From the NCBI RefSeq assembly GCF_004216555.1, contig NZ_SGWQ01000006.1, positions 310,001 through 374,000 of the forward strand: DNA of 64,000 nt, read 5' to 3'. Below, piece after piece: positions 28,496 to 37,324 of the stretch (position 1 is the first letter of the stretch; each line of letters begins with the position of its first letter). The stretch is from Herbihabitans rhizosphaerae (GTDB lineage Bacteria; Actinomycetota; Actinomycetes; Mycobacteriales; Pseudonocardiaceae). The notes beneath the pieces were generated by a model that saw only the letters and a program-made list of their open reading frames with translations, did not search any database and had not been told where the DNA came from. The translations under genes and the position numbers were made by a program.

Positions 28496-29268
28496 TGCGG
28501 CGTCACCCGCTTGCGTGCGCCCGGCTCGACGGCGTCCGGCCTGCGCAGGTACAGCGGCGTGAGCGGGCCGGGTGTGGCACCGGCGAGCAGCTCGGCGGCG
28601 ACGGCGGCCACCAGTCCGGCCGGCGACGGGTGCTCCGGACCGGCCACCTCCAGGCCGAGCACATCGGCGTACAGCCGCGCGCCGTAGCCCGCCGCCCGAG
28701 TCACACCGCTCGTGTCGAGATCGGCCGGCCGGCTCACCGACGGACCGGAAACCCGCGCGCCGCCGGCGTCGTAGGCCGCCCAGTAGACCTCCTTGCGCCG
28801 AGCGTCGGTGATCACCAGCGCCGGGCCGGACAGCTCCGCGGCGATCGCGTCCAGGCTGCACACCGGGTACACCGGCACGTCCAGCGCGTGGCCGAGCGCG
28901 CCCGCGGTGACCATGCCCGCGCGCAACCCGGTGAACGGGCCCGGCCCGACGCCGCACGCGATCGCCTCGACGTCGGCGAGCGACAGGCCCGCCTCGCGCA
29001 GCGCGTCCAGCACGTGCGGGGTGAGCAGCTCGCCGTGCGCCTTCGCGTCGACCGTGACCCGCTCGGCGAGCGTCTCCGGCGGCAGGTCGGCCTCCAGCCG
29101 CACCACGCCGGCCGTGACCGCGGGTGTCGCCGTATCGACCGCCAGAACCAGGCCGCGCCTGGCAGGCCCATGGTCGCGGGATTCGCGCCGAGATGGCCCC
29201 TGGCTGCGTTGTCGAAAGGCCCGAGTACGTCCAGTACGAGGGCCTTCCTCCGCCTTGCCAGGAACCAT
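28492..29268 (-). CDS. tsaB: TsaB, t6A biosynthesis scaffold protein (start uncertain)
   Basis: An ASKHA-fold TsaB homologue. The conserved part begins LVLAVDTATPAVTAGVVRLE at 29151 and includes AIACGVGPGPFTGLRAGMVT, the hallmark GPGSFTGLR-type motif. From there it is 219 residues, the normal length. No ATG, GTG or TTG lies at that point; the codon is CTG. The nearest in-frame ATG, at 29268, adds 39 low-similarity residues encoded by a long inverted repeat. The coordinates given use that ATG. The gene may start at CTG, carry an extension, or have lost its native start. Confidence 0.85.
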   Translation of the reverse strand: MVPGKAEEGPRTGRTRAFRQRSQGPSRRESRDHGPARRGLVLAVDTATPAVTAGVVRLEADLPPETLAERVTVDAKAHGELLTPHVLDALREAGLSLADVEAIACGVGPGPFTGLRAGMVTAGALGHALDVPVYPVCSLDAIAAELSGPALVITDARRKEVYWAAYDAGGARVSGPSVSRPADLDTSGVTRAAGYGARLYADVLGLEVAGPEHPSPAGLVAAVAAELLAGATPGPLTPLYLRRPDAVEPGARKRVTPQ

Positions 29269-29291
29269 CTCGTTCACGAATCCCATCGACC
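29172..29291. repeat. Long imperfect inverted repeat at the tsaB 5' end
   Basis: The left half (29172-29227) and right half (29234-29291) are imperfect complements over about 55 bases. Matching blocks include GGGATTCG, CGAGATGG, CCTGG, AAGGCCC and GTAC. It would fold into a long stem in RNA or single-stranded DNA. It lies between the divergent matB and tsaB and overlaps the only ATG available to tsaB. Confidence 0.8.
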
Positions 29292-29393
29292 GAGGCCTAC
29301 CACGCACGACCTAGCACGATGGTCAAGCTTACGAGGTCGAAAGCTTGCCACCGCAGGCGCCGCGCGCCAGTGTCACGCACGGAGGTGATCCGG

Positions 29394-30815
29394 GTGCTGC
29401 TACCCGAGTTGCGCGAGCCGAGCGCGGACATCGCGATCGAGTTCGGCGAGGTGTCCCTGAGCTACGCCGACCTGGCCACGGCGGCCCGCGTACTGGTGCC
29501 GCTGATCAGCGAGGCGCGGCGGGTCGCGGTGTGGGCGACGCCGACCCCGCAGACGTGCGTCGCGGTGGTGGCCGGCCTGCTCGCCGGCGTGCCGGTGGTG
29601 CCGGTGAACCCGAAGATCGGCGAGCGAGAGCTGGCGCACATCGTGGCGGACAGCGAGCCGGAGATCGTGCTCGCCGGGCCGGACGAGGAGCTGCCGGACG
29701 GGCTCGGCGCGGTGCGGCGGGTCACCGTCGACCTGACCTCGCGCGAGGTCGGCGCGCTGCCCGACGAGCCGGACCCCGAGTCGCCCGCGTTCGTCGTGTA
29801 CACCTCCGGCACCACCGGTCCGCCGAAGGGCGTGGTGCTGCCCCGGCGTGCGGTCGCGGCGAGCCTCGACGCACTGGCGATCGCCTGGGAATGGACCGCC
29901 GAGGACACGATCGTGCACGCGCTGCCGCTGTTCCACGTGCACGGGCTGATCCTGGGTGTGGTGGGCCCGCTGCGGCGCGGCGGCGCGGTGCACCACCTCG
30001 GCCGGTTCTCCACCGAGGCGATGGCGGCCGAGCTGGCCGAGACCGGCGGCGTGATGTTCGGCGTGCCGACGATGTACCACCGGCTGGCCGCGGACTGCGA
30101 GCGCGATCCGCACCTGGCCAAGCAGGTCAGCATGGCGCGGCTGCTGATCTCCGGGTCGGCCGCGCTGCCGGTCGTCGACCACGAGCGGATCACCACGGCG
30201 ACCGGGAAGCGGGTGATCGAGCGGTACGGCATGACCGAGACGCTGATGATCTGCGGCGTGCCGGCCGGCGCCGCGCGACCCGGCTCGGTCGGCCCCGCAC
30301 TGTCCGATGTGGACGTCCGAGTGCTGGACGAGAGCGGCGAGCCGGTGCCGGCCGACGACGCGACGGTCGGCGAGATCGAGGTGCGCGGGCCGAACCTGTT
30401 CGCCGGGTACCTGAACCGGCCGGACGCCACCGAGGAGTCCTTTGTGGACGGATGGTTCCGTACCGGCGACATGGCCACCGTGGACGGCGAGGGCTATCTG
30501 CGGATCGTGGGCCGCAAGTCCACCGACCTGATCAAGAGCGGTGGGTACAAGATCGGCGCCGGCGAGATCGAGAACGCGTTGCTGGAGCACCCGGCGGTGG
30601 CCGAGGCGGCGGTGACCGGCGAGCCGGACCCGGATCTCGGAGAGCGGATCGTGGCGTGGGTGGTGGCCGAGGGCGAGGCGCCGGACCCCGACGAGCTGGC
30701 CGACCACGTGGCGCGGCTGCTGTCCCCGCACAAGCGCCCTCGGGTGGTGCGGTTCCTGGATGCGTTGCCGCGCAACGACATGGGCAAGGTGACCAAGCGC
30801 AAGCTGGCTCCCTGA
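29394..30815 (+). CDS. matB: Malonyl-CoA (methylmalonyl-CoA) synthetase
   Basis: A 473-residue acyl-CoA synthetase of the ANL family. The ATP loop is VVYTSGTTGPPKGVVLPRRA, followed by MFGVPTMYHRLA, SGSAALPVVDHERI, RVIERYGMTETLM, FRTGDMATVDG and the adenylation lysine region PRNDMGKVTKRKL. These agree closely with Streptomyces MatB, including PVNPKIGERELAHI and LPLFHVHGLILGVVGPLRRG. It activates malonate or methylmalonate to extender-unit CoA thioesters. GTG at 29394 is chosen because GGAGGTGAT lies six bases upstream. It sits inside the split t6A operon, unrelated to its neighbours. Confidence 0.93.
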   Translation: MLLPELREPSADIAIEFGEVSLSYADLATAARVLVPLISEARRVAVWATPTPQTCVAVVAGLLAGVPVVPVNPKIGERELAHIVADSEPEIVLAGPDEELPDGLGAVRRVTVDLTSREVGALPDEPDPESPAFVVYTSGTTGPPKGVVLPRRAVAASLDALAIAWEWTAEDTIVHALPLFHVHGLILGVVGPLRRGGAVHHLGRFSTEAMAAELAETGGVMFGVPTMYHRLAADCERDPHLAKQVSMARLLISGSAALPVVDHERITTATGKRVIERYGMTETLMICGVPAGAARPGSVGPALSDVDVRVLDESGEPVPADDATVGEIEVRGPNLFAGYLNRPDATEESFVDGWFRTGDMATVDGEGYLRIVGRKSTDLIKSGGYKIGAGEIENALLEHPAVAEAAVTGEPDPDLGERIVAWVVAEGEAPDPDELADHVARLLSPHKRPRVVRFLDALPRNDMGKVTKRKLAP

Positions 30816-30817
30816 GA

Positions 30818-31642
30818 TCAGCCCACCCGGTCGGCGAGCGTGCCGGGCAGCGCCGGGAGGTCCAGGTGCGCGGCGAGGAACCGCGCCCGGTCGGCCTGCG
30901 CGGCCACGTCGTAGGACGCCTCGTGGCCGGAGTCGTACCAGTGCAGCTCCTTGGGATCGCTGCCCGCGTCGAAGAAAGTCTGGTACTCAGCCGCGGTGAC
31001 CCCGATGTCGAACCGGGCCGCCTGGAACAGCGCCGGCGTCCCGGCGGCCTCGCCGACGAAGTGCACGGCGTCGTACGGGCTGATCTCGGCGAGCAGCGCG
31101 TCCAACTCGTCCGGCGGTGTGGTGGCCCGGCGCGCCTGCCACATCGGGTGCTGGCTGTCCCGGATGTGGAAGCTGAGCCCGGACATTCCCACCTCGTACA
31201 CGAAGCACTCGAAGCGGCGGTCGATCCCGCTCACCACGGCGGCCATCATCGCGCCGGCGCTGTGCCCGACGCAGCCGAGCCGCTCGGTGTGCCGGAGCAG
31301 GATGGCCGCGCCCCGGCGAATGGCGAAGATCGACTGTCGGATCATCGGCAGCAGTTCGCCGGAGGCCTGGAACGTGACCGGCAGGCACAGGCCGATCCCG
31401 CCGGCCTCGGCCAGCCGGATCGCCTCGGCGAGAAAGGCGCCTCGGCCACCGGTCGAATGCTGGAAGACCACGCCCGCGCGCGGCGGCGTGTCCACCGGTG
31501 AGACCAGGTACGCGTCGACCGGATCGCCTTCGACGTTGTCGAACCGGCACTCGGCGATGGCCACTCCCGGCCGCTCGGCGACCGGTGTCACGACGACGTC
31601 GTAGGGCGCTTCCGCGTCGTAGCTCAGGTCCGGCACGGACAT
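30818..31642 (-). CDS. Alpha/beta hydrolase, dienelactone-hydrolase-like
   Basis: A 274-residue cytosolic hydrolase. The nucleophile elbow is GCVGHSAGAMMAAVVSG. A late Asp/His pair is suggested by FFDAGSDPKELHWYDSGHEA. The oxyanion region GVVFQHSTGGRGAFLAEA follows strand 3. The substrate is unknown. ATG at 31642 follows AGGAGG with six-base spacing. It converges with matB (two-base gap) and is divergent from the carboxypeptidase gene. Confidence 0.82.
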   Translation of the reverse strand: MSVPDLSYDAEAPYDVVVTPVAERPGVAIAECRFDNVEGDPVDAYLVSPVDTPPRAGVVFQHSTGGRGAFLAEAIRLAEAGGIGLCLPVTFQASGELLPMIRQSIFAIRRGAAILLRHTERLGCVGHSAGAMMAAVVSGIDRRFECFVYEVGMSGLSFHIRDSQHPMWQARRATTPPDELDALLAEISPYDAVHFVGEAAGTPALFQAARFDIGVTAAEYQTFFDAGSDPKELHWYDSGHEASYDVAAQADRARFLAAHLDLPALPGTLADRVG

Positions 31643-31742
31643 CGGCGCCTCCTCTCGGCTGATCACAACATAGCGCCGGGATATTGACGTGCACCCCGCC
31701 GACGGCTAGGTAGGTGACGGCTTTCCGCATCGGAGGTACGCC

Positions 31743-34316
31743 ATGTCACTCGGCCGTCTCACCACCGCCGTCGCTCTGCTCGCCGCCGGCACGCTCACCC
31801 TGACCGTGTCCCCGGCGGTGGCCCAGCCGCCGCCGGACCCCGGCAACCGGATCACCCGAGGTGAGCACCCCGGCAACGGGCCGGAGCGCAACACGATCGC
31901 GGCGAAGGACGGGCCGGGCATTCGCGCGGCCGCGGCCACTCCGCGCGGGGAGAACCGCCGCAAGCCGGGCGAGGGCTACCCGAGGCAGACCGAGCTGCGC
32001 GTGTACCCGGAGGATCCGGCGGACAAGTCGATCAAGCTCGGGCTGTACCCGTACCACGGGCTGGCGCCCAAGCTGAACGCGTTGCAGAACGCCGGCGACC
32101 GGGTGTCGGTCGAGGTGGTCGGGCAGTCCGGCCTGGGGCGTGATCTGTACCTGGTGACGCTGACCGCGCCGGAGTCGGCGCGCGAGGCCGGCCGGCAGGC
32201 GCGCTGGCGCGATCTGATCGAGGACGACCCGGTGCGCGCGGCACGGGATCCGTGGCTGCGGCGCGAGTACAAGGCGCCGATCTGGATCAACAACAACATC
32301 CACGGCGACGAGTGGGAGGGCACCGACGGCGCGATGCGCCTGATCGAGTACTTCGCCACCACGTCCGACCCGGCGGCGCTCAAGTTGTTGCGCCACAACA
32401 GGATCTACTTCAACGTGACGGCGAATCCGGACGGCCGCAACGCCGGGGTGCGGCAGAACGCGGCGGGCTTCGACCTGAACCGCGACCACGTGACCGTGTC
32501 CCAGCCGGAGACCCGCGCGATGCGGGCAATCGGGCACACGACGCAGCCGCTGGTGATGCTGGACGAGCACGGGTATGTGGACGGGACGCTGATCGAGCCG
32601 ACCACCGCGCCGCACGGTCAGAACTACGACTACGACCTGTACATCCGGCACGCGTACGCGAACGCGCTGGGGATGGAGGCGGCGGCGAAGGCGACCGGGC
32701 ACCCCGAGGTGAGCCCGGTGATCCCGTTCCGTGACCTGGCGCCGGGCGACTGGGACGACTGGCCGCCGATCTTCACGCCGATGTACCAGATGTACCACGG
32801 GGCGATCGGGCACACTATCGAGATTCCGATGCAGGTCAACCGAGATGCCTACGACGAGCTCCCGGTGCCCGAGCTGCGCCGGCGATCGGCGATCAATACG
32901 GACGTCGCGGCGGCGACCATGCGCGCGGCGATCGACTACACCGATCGCAACCGAGAGTCGCTGATCGCCGATCAGATCGAGCTGTTCCGCCGTGGGTGGG
33001 GTGGGGAGGCGCAGCGGTTCATCCCGGACGGGTTCGTGCCGGGATTCGGGCCGGAGGACCGGTACGGCACCACGTTCCCACGCGCCTGGGTGATCCCCTC
33101 CGGTGGTGGGCAACACTCGGCCGTGGCGGCGGCGCGACTGGTGGACTTCCTCGTCGCGGCCGATATTCGCGTGACCCGGGCGAAGCGCGCCTTCTCCGCC
33201 GGCGGCCGCCTGTACCCGCCCGGCTCGTACGTGATCGACATGGGCCAGCCCAAGCGCGGCCTGGCGAACGCGCTGCTGGAGGCGGGCGGCAACGTGTCGG
33301 CGAAGGTGCCGCAGATGTACGACATCTCCGGCTGGAGCAACGGTCTCTTGTGGGGCGCCACCGTGGACGTCGTCCACAATGGACCGTTGCGCGTGGACGG
33401 CCGGCCCGTGGTGGTCGCGGACCCGACCGGCGGAGTAGACGCCGCCCCCGGCCAGGCCATGATGTTGCGCGTTGCGGACGGAACCGACGTGCGCGCCGTG
33501 AACGACCTGCTCGCCCGAGGCCTCACCCTCACCCGCCGCGCCGATGGCACCGTCGTCGCCCCCGCGTCGGCCCGGCCGGCGGTGTTGGAGGTGGCCGACC
33601 GCTACGGCGTGCGGTTCACCCTCGCACCCGCAGGCGAGCCCGGCACGCCGATGCGCCGGCCGGTGATCGCCGGAGCGGTGGCACCGGACGAGCTGAAATC
33701 GTTGCGGGACATGGGTTTCGAGGTGCGCCCAGTGGATGCGGAATTGTTGAACGCCGGCTTCGACTGGTCCCGCGTGGACACGCTGTTCGTGTCATCCGGC
33801 CTGTCCTACGCCGATCTCACCCCGGCGGCCCGCGCCGCCCTGGACGGTTTCCTCGCGCGCGGTGGGGTGGTCACCCGAGGCGAGACGGGCGCCGCGTTCA
33901 ACACCGACGCCGGCCTGCTGGCCGCAAAGCCGGTGATCGGCCGAGAGGACGCCAACGGCGTGGTCAACGTGGTGAACGAAGCCGGACCGGTGGCGGCCGG
34001 GGCGCTGCCGCACTCGTTCGTGTACTCGCCGGTGTGGTTCACCGATCTCGGGCCGGGCGTGCTGGCCGAGCAGCGTTTCGCGGCCGTGTCGCCGCATCTG
34101 GCCGGCCACTGGTTGCCGCGCGAGGACGGCACCGGCGGGCCGGAGGGTGCGGCGGGTCAGGCGGCCGTGGTGTCCGGTGTGGACGAACGTGGGGCGCGGG
34201 TGGTGCTGTTCGGGACCGAGCCGCTGTTCCGTGATCACCCGAAGGGCCTGTACGCGCAGGTGGGAAAGGCGGTGTTCTGGGCGGCGACCGTACCCGCCCC
34301 CGTATCGGCCCGCTGA
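31743..34316 (+). CDS. Secreted M14-family zinc carboxypeptidase
   Basis: An 857-residue exported peptidase. A Sec signal peptide ends near VSPAVAQPPP. The M14 domain spans about residues 95-400, with zinc ligands in NNNIHGDEWEGTDGAMRLIE (HxxE), LVMLDEHGYVDG and the catalytic-Glu region GAIGHTIEIPMQVNRD. The remaining 450 residues form C-terminal beta-rich domains, including a class I glutamine-amidotransferase-like fold hint (VVTRGETGAAFN). It probably trims peptides outside the cell. ATG at 31743 has GGAGG seven bases upstream. Confidence 0.9.
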   Translation: MSLGRLTTAVALLAAGTLTLTVSPAVAQPPPDPGNRITRGEHPGNGPERNTIAAKDGPGIRAAAATPRGENRRKPGEGYPRQTELRVYPEDPADKSIKLGLYPYHGLAPKLNALQNAGDRVSVEVVGQSGLGRDLYLVTLTAPESAREAGRQARWRDLIEDDPVRAARDPWLRREYKAPIWINNNIHGDEWEGTDGAMRLIEYFATTSDPAALKLLRHNRIYFNVTANPDGRNAGVRQNAAGFDLNRDHVTVSQPETRAMRAIGHTTQPLVMLDEHGYVDGTLIEPTTAPHGQNYDYDLYIRHAYANALGMEAAAKATGHPEVSPVIPFRDLAPGDWDDWPPIFTPMYQMYHGAIGHTIEIPMQVNRDAYDELPVPELRRRSAINTDVAAATMRAAIDYTDRNRESLIADQIELFRRGWGGEAQRFIPDGFVPGFGPEDRYGTTFPRAWVIPSGGGQHSAVAAARLVDFLVAADIRVTRAKRAFSAGGRLYPPGSYVIDMGQPKRGLANALLEAGGNVSAKVPQMYDISGWSNGLLWGATVDVVHNGPLRVDGRPVVVADPTGGVDAAPGQAMMLRVADGTDVRAVNDLLARGLTLTRRADGTVVAPASARPAVLEVADRYGVRFTLAPAGEPGTPMRRPVIAGAVAPDELKSLRDMGFEVRPVDAELLNAGFDWSRVDTLFVSSGLSYADLTPAARAALDGFLARGGVVTRGETGAAFNTDAGLLAAKPVIGREDANGVVNVVNEAGPVAAGALPHSFVYSPVWFTDLGPGVLAEQRFAAVSPHLAGHWLPREDGTGGPEGAAGQAAVVSGVDERGARVVLFGTEPLFRDHPKGLYAQVGKAVFWAATVPAPVSAR

Positions 34317-34319
34317 TGC

Positions 34320-35495
34320 TCAGGCGGCGTGCATGGTGTTGCGGATGGCTTTGCGCTGCGGATCGACCCACGCTGGCGGGATGTAGTACGGGATCCCGTT
34401 CTGCATGATGATTTCCCAGTCTTGTTCGTGAATGATCGTGTGGTGGAATCGGCAGAGCAGGGTCATGAGTTCTGCTGAGGTTATTCCGCCTTCGATCCAG
34501 TGGATGATGTGGTGTGCGTCGGTCCACTCTGGTGGCCGATCGCACCCAGGGAATGAGCAGCCTTTGTCGCGTGCGATGAGTGCTGCGCGGATTGTTGCGG
34601 TGACGAGCCGTTGTTCGCGTCCGACGTCGAGTGGTTGGCCTTCGCTGTTGAGGACGATGGGTGTGATGCCTGCGTCGCAGGCGATCTGTCGGATGGTTTG
34701 TGGTGTGATCTGCGCACCGAAGTCGCCTCGGGCGAGGCCGATTTGGTCGCGGAGTTGTTCGTAGGAAATGGTGATGGCGAGGTGTGGTCGTCGTCCGCCG
34801 TCTTGGGGGAGTGTGTCGGAGTTGAGGATGCGGTGCGCCAGCTCGATGAGCGCGTCGGCCCACCTGCGTGTGGCGGATCGGTTGTCGTCTTTGCCGGCGG
34901 GTTTTGCGAGTGGTGAGAGTGCGGCTTTGAGGACTTCGGCGCATTCGGGTGAGAGTCGCCCGCGTAGGAGGATGGTGCCGTCGATGTCTTCGATCATGGA
35001 GAATTCCATGCGCTTACGGGCCTGTTGTTCTTCCAGGACAACTTGTTCGGGCTGGAGGTGGGCGCGGGTGCGGGTGGCGATCTTGCCGAGTGTCACCGGC
35101 TCGAACCGTGTGGCTTCCTCCACGAGGAGTTGCTCCACGTCGGCGTGATGCTCGGCGGGGAGTGTGTCGATGGTGGTGCGCACAACTTGCACGTGATCGC
35201 GGCTGATCGCCCCAGCGGCGAGCGCCCGCGCCGCCACGGGCAGCTGCGCCTCGATGGGTTGCCCGGTCAGTGTGGTGGAGCCGAACAACGCGTTGGCGTC
35301 GGCTACTCGCCGGCGTGCATCGGCGGGTGAGATCCGCACGGTGTCCCGCAGGAACGATGCCGTGGAGTAGGCGCCCATTTCTTTCGCGATGCCCTGCTCA
35401 TGGATTTCGTGGACGAGTTGAAGCCGCTCGTATTCGAGTTGTCGAATGTGGATTTCGCGAGCCCGTAGCTCGTCGATTAGTTGTTGTCCCCTCAT
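34320..35495 (-). CDS. DUF222 / HNH endonuclease (13E12-family) protein
   Basis: A 391-residue protein with an N-terminal DUF222 helical domain (GAYSTASFLRDTVRISPADA) and a C-terminal HNH motif: CSFPGCDRPPEWTDAHHIIH, WIEGGITSAELMTLLCRFHH. Both zinc-binding cysteine pairs and the His-His doublet are present, so the nuclease is probably intact. This family is highly repeated in actinobacterial genomes (REP13E12) and behaves like a mobile element gene. DNA composition is lower in GC than its neighbours. It converges with the carboxypeptidase gene and lies next to inverted repeats. Confidence 0.9.
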   Translation of the reverse strand: MRGQQLIDELRAREIHIRQLEYERLQLVHEIHEQGIAKEMGAYSTASFLRDTVRISPADARRRVADANALFGSTTLTGQPIEAQLPVAARALAAGAISRDHVQVVRTTIDTLPAEHHADVEQLLVEEATRFEPVTLGKIATRTRAHLQPEQVVLEEQQARKRMEFSMIEDIDGTILLRGRLSPECAEVLKAALSPLAKPAGKDDNRSATRRWADALIELAHRILNSDTLPQDGGRRPHLAITISYEQLRDQIGLARGDFGAQITPQTIRQIACDAGITPIVLNSEGQPLDVGREQRLVTATIRAALIARDKGCSFPGCDRPPEWTDAHHIIHWIEGGITSAELMTLLCRFHHTIIHEQDWEIIMQNGIPYYIPPAWVDPQRKAIRNTMHAA

Positions 35496-35608
35496 GCCTC
35501 GATTCTACCCAATTCGACCGACCACTATGGGGTGAAACTATGTGGAGCAAGGTGGCGGCGCGGTACGGGCAAAAGGCAGGCGGAGCCTGCCCGTAGCGCC
35601 AGCCGTTA

Positions 35609-35702
35609 GGGCCGATCGAGGCTCACAAGTCCAGGGTGACGAGCGCTAGCGAGGAATCGCGAAGCGACGCCGAAGGCGCCCTTGACTTGTGAGAATCGGC
35701 CC
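35609..35702. repeat. 94-base interrupted inverted repeat between HNH gene and tsaE
   Basis: GGGCCGAT (35609-35616) pairs with ATCGGCCC (35695-35702), and CTCACAAGTC (35622-35631) pairs with GACTTGTGAG (35684-35693). The centre holds CGAGCGCTAGCG-like short palindromes. A small GGCAGGC/GCCTGCC hairpin lies just to the left near 35575. It may terminate tsaE transcripts or mark an element boundary. Confidence 0.7.
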
Positions 35703-35753
35703 GCACAATTCCGCGCCGCCACACCCCAAGAGCCACCCCCACGCCGAAGCACA

Positions 35754-35797
35754 GCGCGGAACTCACCAGTGCACAGCGCGGGACTCGCGCAACCACG
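35754..35797. repeat. Two further copies of the 22-bp-period repeat
   Basis: GCGCGGAACTCA at 35754-35765 and GCGCGGGACTCG at 35776-35787 repeat with the same 22-base period as the units at 18764-18846. The second copy lies inside the tsaE reading frame and encodes its last residues. Confidence 0.75.
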
Positions 35798-36224
35798 ACC
35801 CGTGCGCCTCCACCCGAGCCACCCGCGTGTCGTCGAGCCGCCGCTCCAGCCGCACCAGGAGATAGTCCGAAGAAAGCCGTTCCCCCAGATCCTCTCCCCA
35901 TTCCACAACAACGGCAGCGTCCACCAATTCCGTGTCCAGGTCCAGGTCGTCCAGCTCGTCCAGCCGCCCACCCAGCCGATAAGCATCCACGTGCACCATC
36001 GCGACGCCCCGCGCCCCGGCCCGATGCTCCCGCGCGATGATGAACGTCGGCGAACTCACCCGCCCGACAACCCCCAACCCAGCACCAATCCCACGCGCCA
36101 AAACCGTCTTCCCCGCCCCCAACGGCCCCGACAACAAAACCAAATCCCCCGCCCGAAGAACGGCACCGATCCGCCGCCCCAACGCAAGCGTGTCCTCGAC
36201 CAGAGGCACCTCAACGACGGTCAC
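35763..36224 (-). CDS. tsaE: TsaE, tRNA t6A biosynthesis ATPase
   Basis: A 153-residue P-loop ATPase. Walker A is LSGPLGAGKTVLARGIGAGL; VSSPTFIIAREHRAG and HVDAYRLGGRLDELDDLDLD are TsaE signatures, and VVVEWGEDLGERL follows. It cycles the TsaB-TsaD complex during t6A synthesis. GTG at 36224 overlaps the upstream hydrolase stop (GTGA). The C-terminus LRESRAVHW is encoded by a 22-bp repeat unit, so the native end may have been replaced. tsaB is not adjacent as usual but 6.5 kb away. Confidence 0.93.
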   Translation of the reverse strand: MTVVEVPLVEDTLALGRRIGAVLRAGDLVLLSGPLGAGKTVLARGIGAGLGVVGRVSSPTFIIAREHRAGARGVAMVHVDAYRLGGRLDELDDLDLDTELVDAAVVVEWGEDLGERLSSDYLLVRLERRLDDTRVARVEAHGSWLRESRAVHW

Positions 36225-37324
36225 CGCCGCCACCACTTCCTCCGCTTCCCCGACCGGGGCGTCGCCGCACACAACGCCACCAGATCAGCCAGATGCCCGT
36301 TCACCACATCCGGCTGCTCCATCATCACCATGTGCCCGGCCCCGCGAACCCGCACCAATTCCGCGTCCGGCAATTCCAGCGCCGTCCGCTCCGCGTGCTG
36401 AAACGGCGTGATCCGATCGGTGTCACCGTGAATCACCTGCACATGGCAGAACTTCAAACCCGCCAGCGCGGCGTACCGATTGTGCCCGTCCAGCGTCTCG
36501 ATGAACTGCGCGAGCACCCGCACCGGCGTCACGTCGAGCATCCGCATCATGAAGGTCACCAACGCGGGACTGACGTCGCGACTGCCGAACGCCAACGTGC
36601 GCACCGCGCGCCTGGTCAACTGCCCGCCGGAGGCGCGCACGAACTCGACCAGCCCCGGCTGCCAGTCGGCCAGCCCGCCGATCCGCCGCGTCACCGGGTT
36701 GTATTTGCTCAGCAGCGGACGCGGAATCCCGGCGGTGCCGACCTCGCCGGCCGCGGTCGCGATCAGCGCGACTCCGATCACCCGGTCCTGGAACAGCTCC
36801 GGCCGAAGCTCGGCCAGCGCCATGATCGTCATGCCGCCCATCGAGTGTCCGACCAGCACGATCGGCCCGTTCGGCACCATCGCGCGGAGCACCGCGTCCA
36901 GGTCGCGGCCGAGCTGCTCGATGGAGCTCGCCTCCGGCTCGTTCGGCGCGGAGTGGCCGGACCGCTCGTGGCCGCGGTGGTCGTAGAGCACCTGCCGCAC
37001 CCGAGGCCCGTCCAGCTCGGCCAGATCGCGCCGCTGGAAGTGCCACGAGCGGCGGCTGATCGCGAACCCGTGCACGTAGACCACGGTCAGGTCGGGTTTG
37101 CCGCCGTCGGCGGGATCGATCTCCTCGACCGACAGCGGCACTCCGTCGTCGGCGGCGACGGTGCTGGTGCGGTCCGGTTGGAGCTTGCCGAGCGGCTCGT
37201 CGGCGTACGGGTCCTCGGCCTTGCGCCGCCGGGACAGCAGGGTGGCACCGATCGCCGTGCCGGTGGCGGCGATACCGACCGCGCCACCCACGATCGCGGC
37301 GATCCGTCCTGAAGGTGTGTTCAC
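36221..37324 (-). CDS. Alpha/beta hydrolase with N-terminal membrane anchor
   Basis: A 367-residue protein. Residues 8-30 (IAAIVGGAVGIAATGTAIGA) form a membrane span, followed by RRRK, so the hydrolase domain probably stays cytoplasmic and tethered. The fold has VYVHGFAISRRSWHFQRRDL (oxyanion loop), the nucleophile elbow VLVGHSMGGMTIMAL, Asp in VIHGDTDRITP and His in RGAGHMVMMEQPD. A hydrolase between alr and tsaE is a conserved actinobacterial arrangement. GTGA overlaps join it to alr upstream and tsaE downstream. The substrate is unknown. Confidence 0.9.
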   Translation of the reverse strand: MNTPSGRIAAIVGGAVGIAATGTAIGATLLSRRRKAEDPYADEPLGKLQPDRTSTVAADDGVPLSVEEIDPADGGKPDLTVVYVHGFAISRRSWHFQRRDLAELDGPRVRQVLYDHRGHERSGHSAPNEPEASSIEQLGRDLDAVLRAMVPNGPIVLVGHSMGGMTIMALAELRPELFQDRVIGVALIATAAGEVGTAGIPRPLLSKYNPVTRRIGGLADWQPGLVEFVRASGGQLTRRAVRTLAFGSRDVSPALVTFMMRMLDVTPVRVLAQFIETLDGHNRYAALAGLKFCHVQVIHGDTDRITPFQHAERTALELPDAELVRVRGAGHMVMMEQPDVVNGHLADLVALCAATPRSGKRRKWWRR

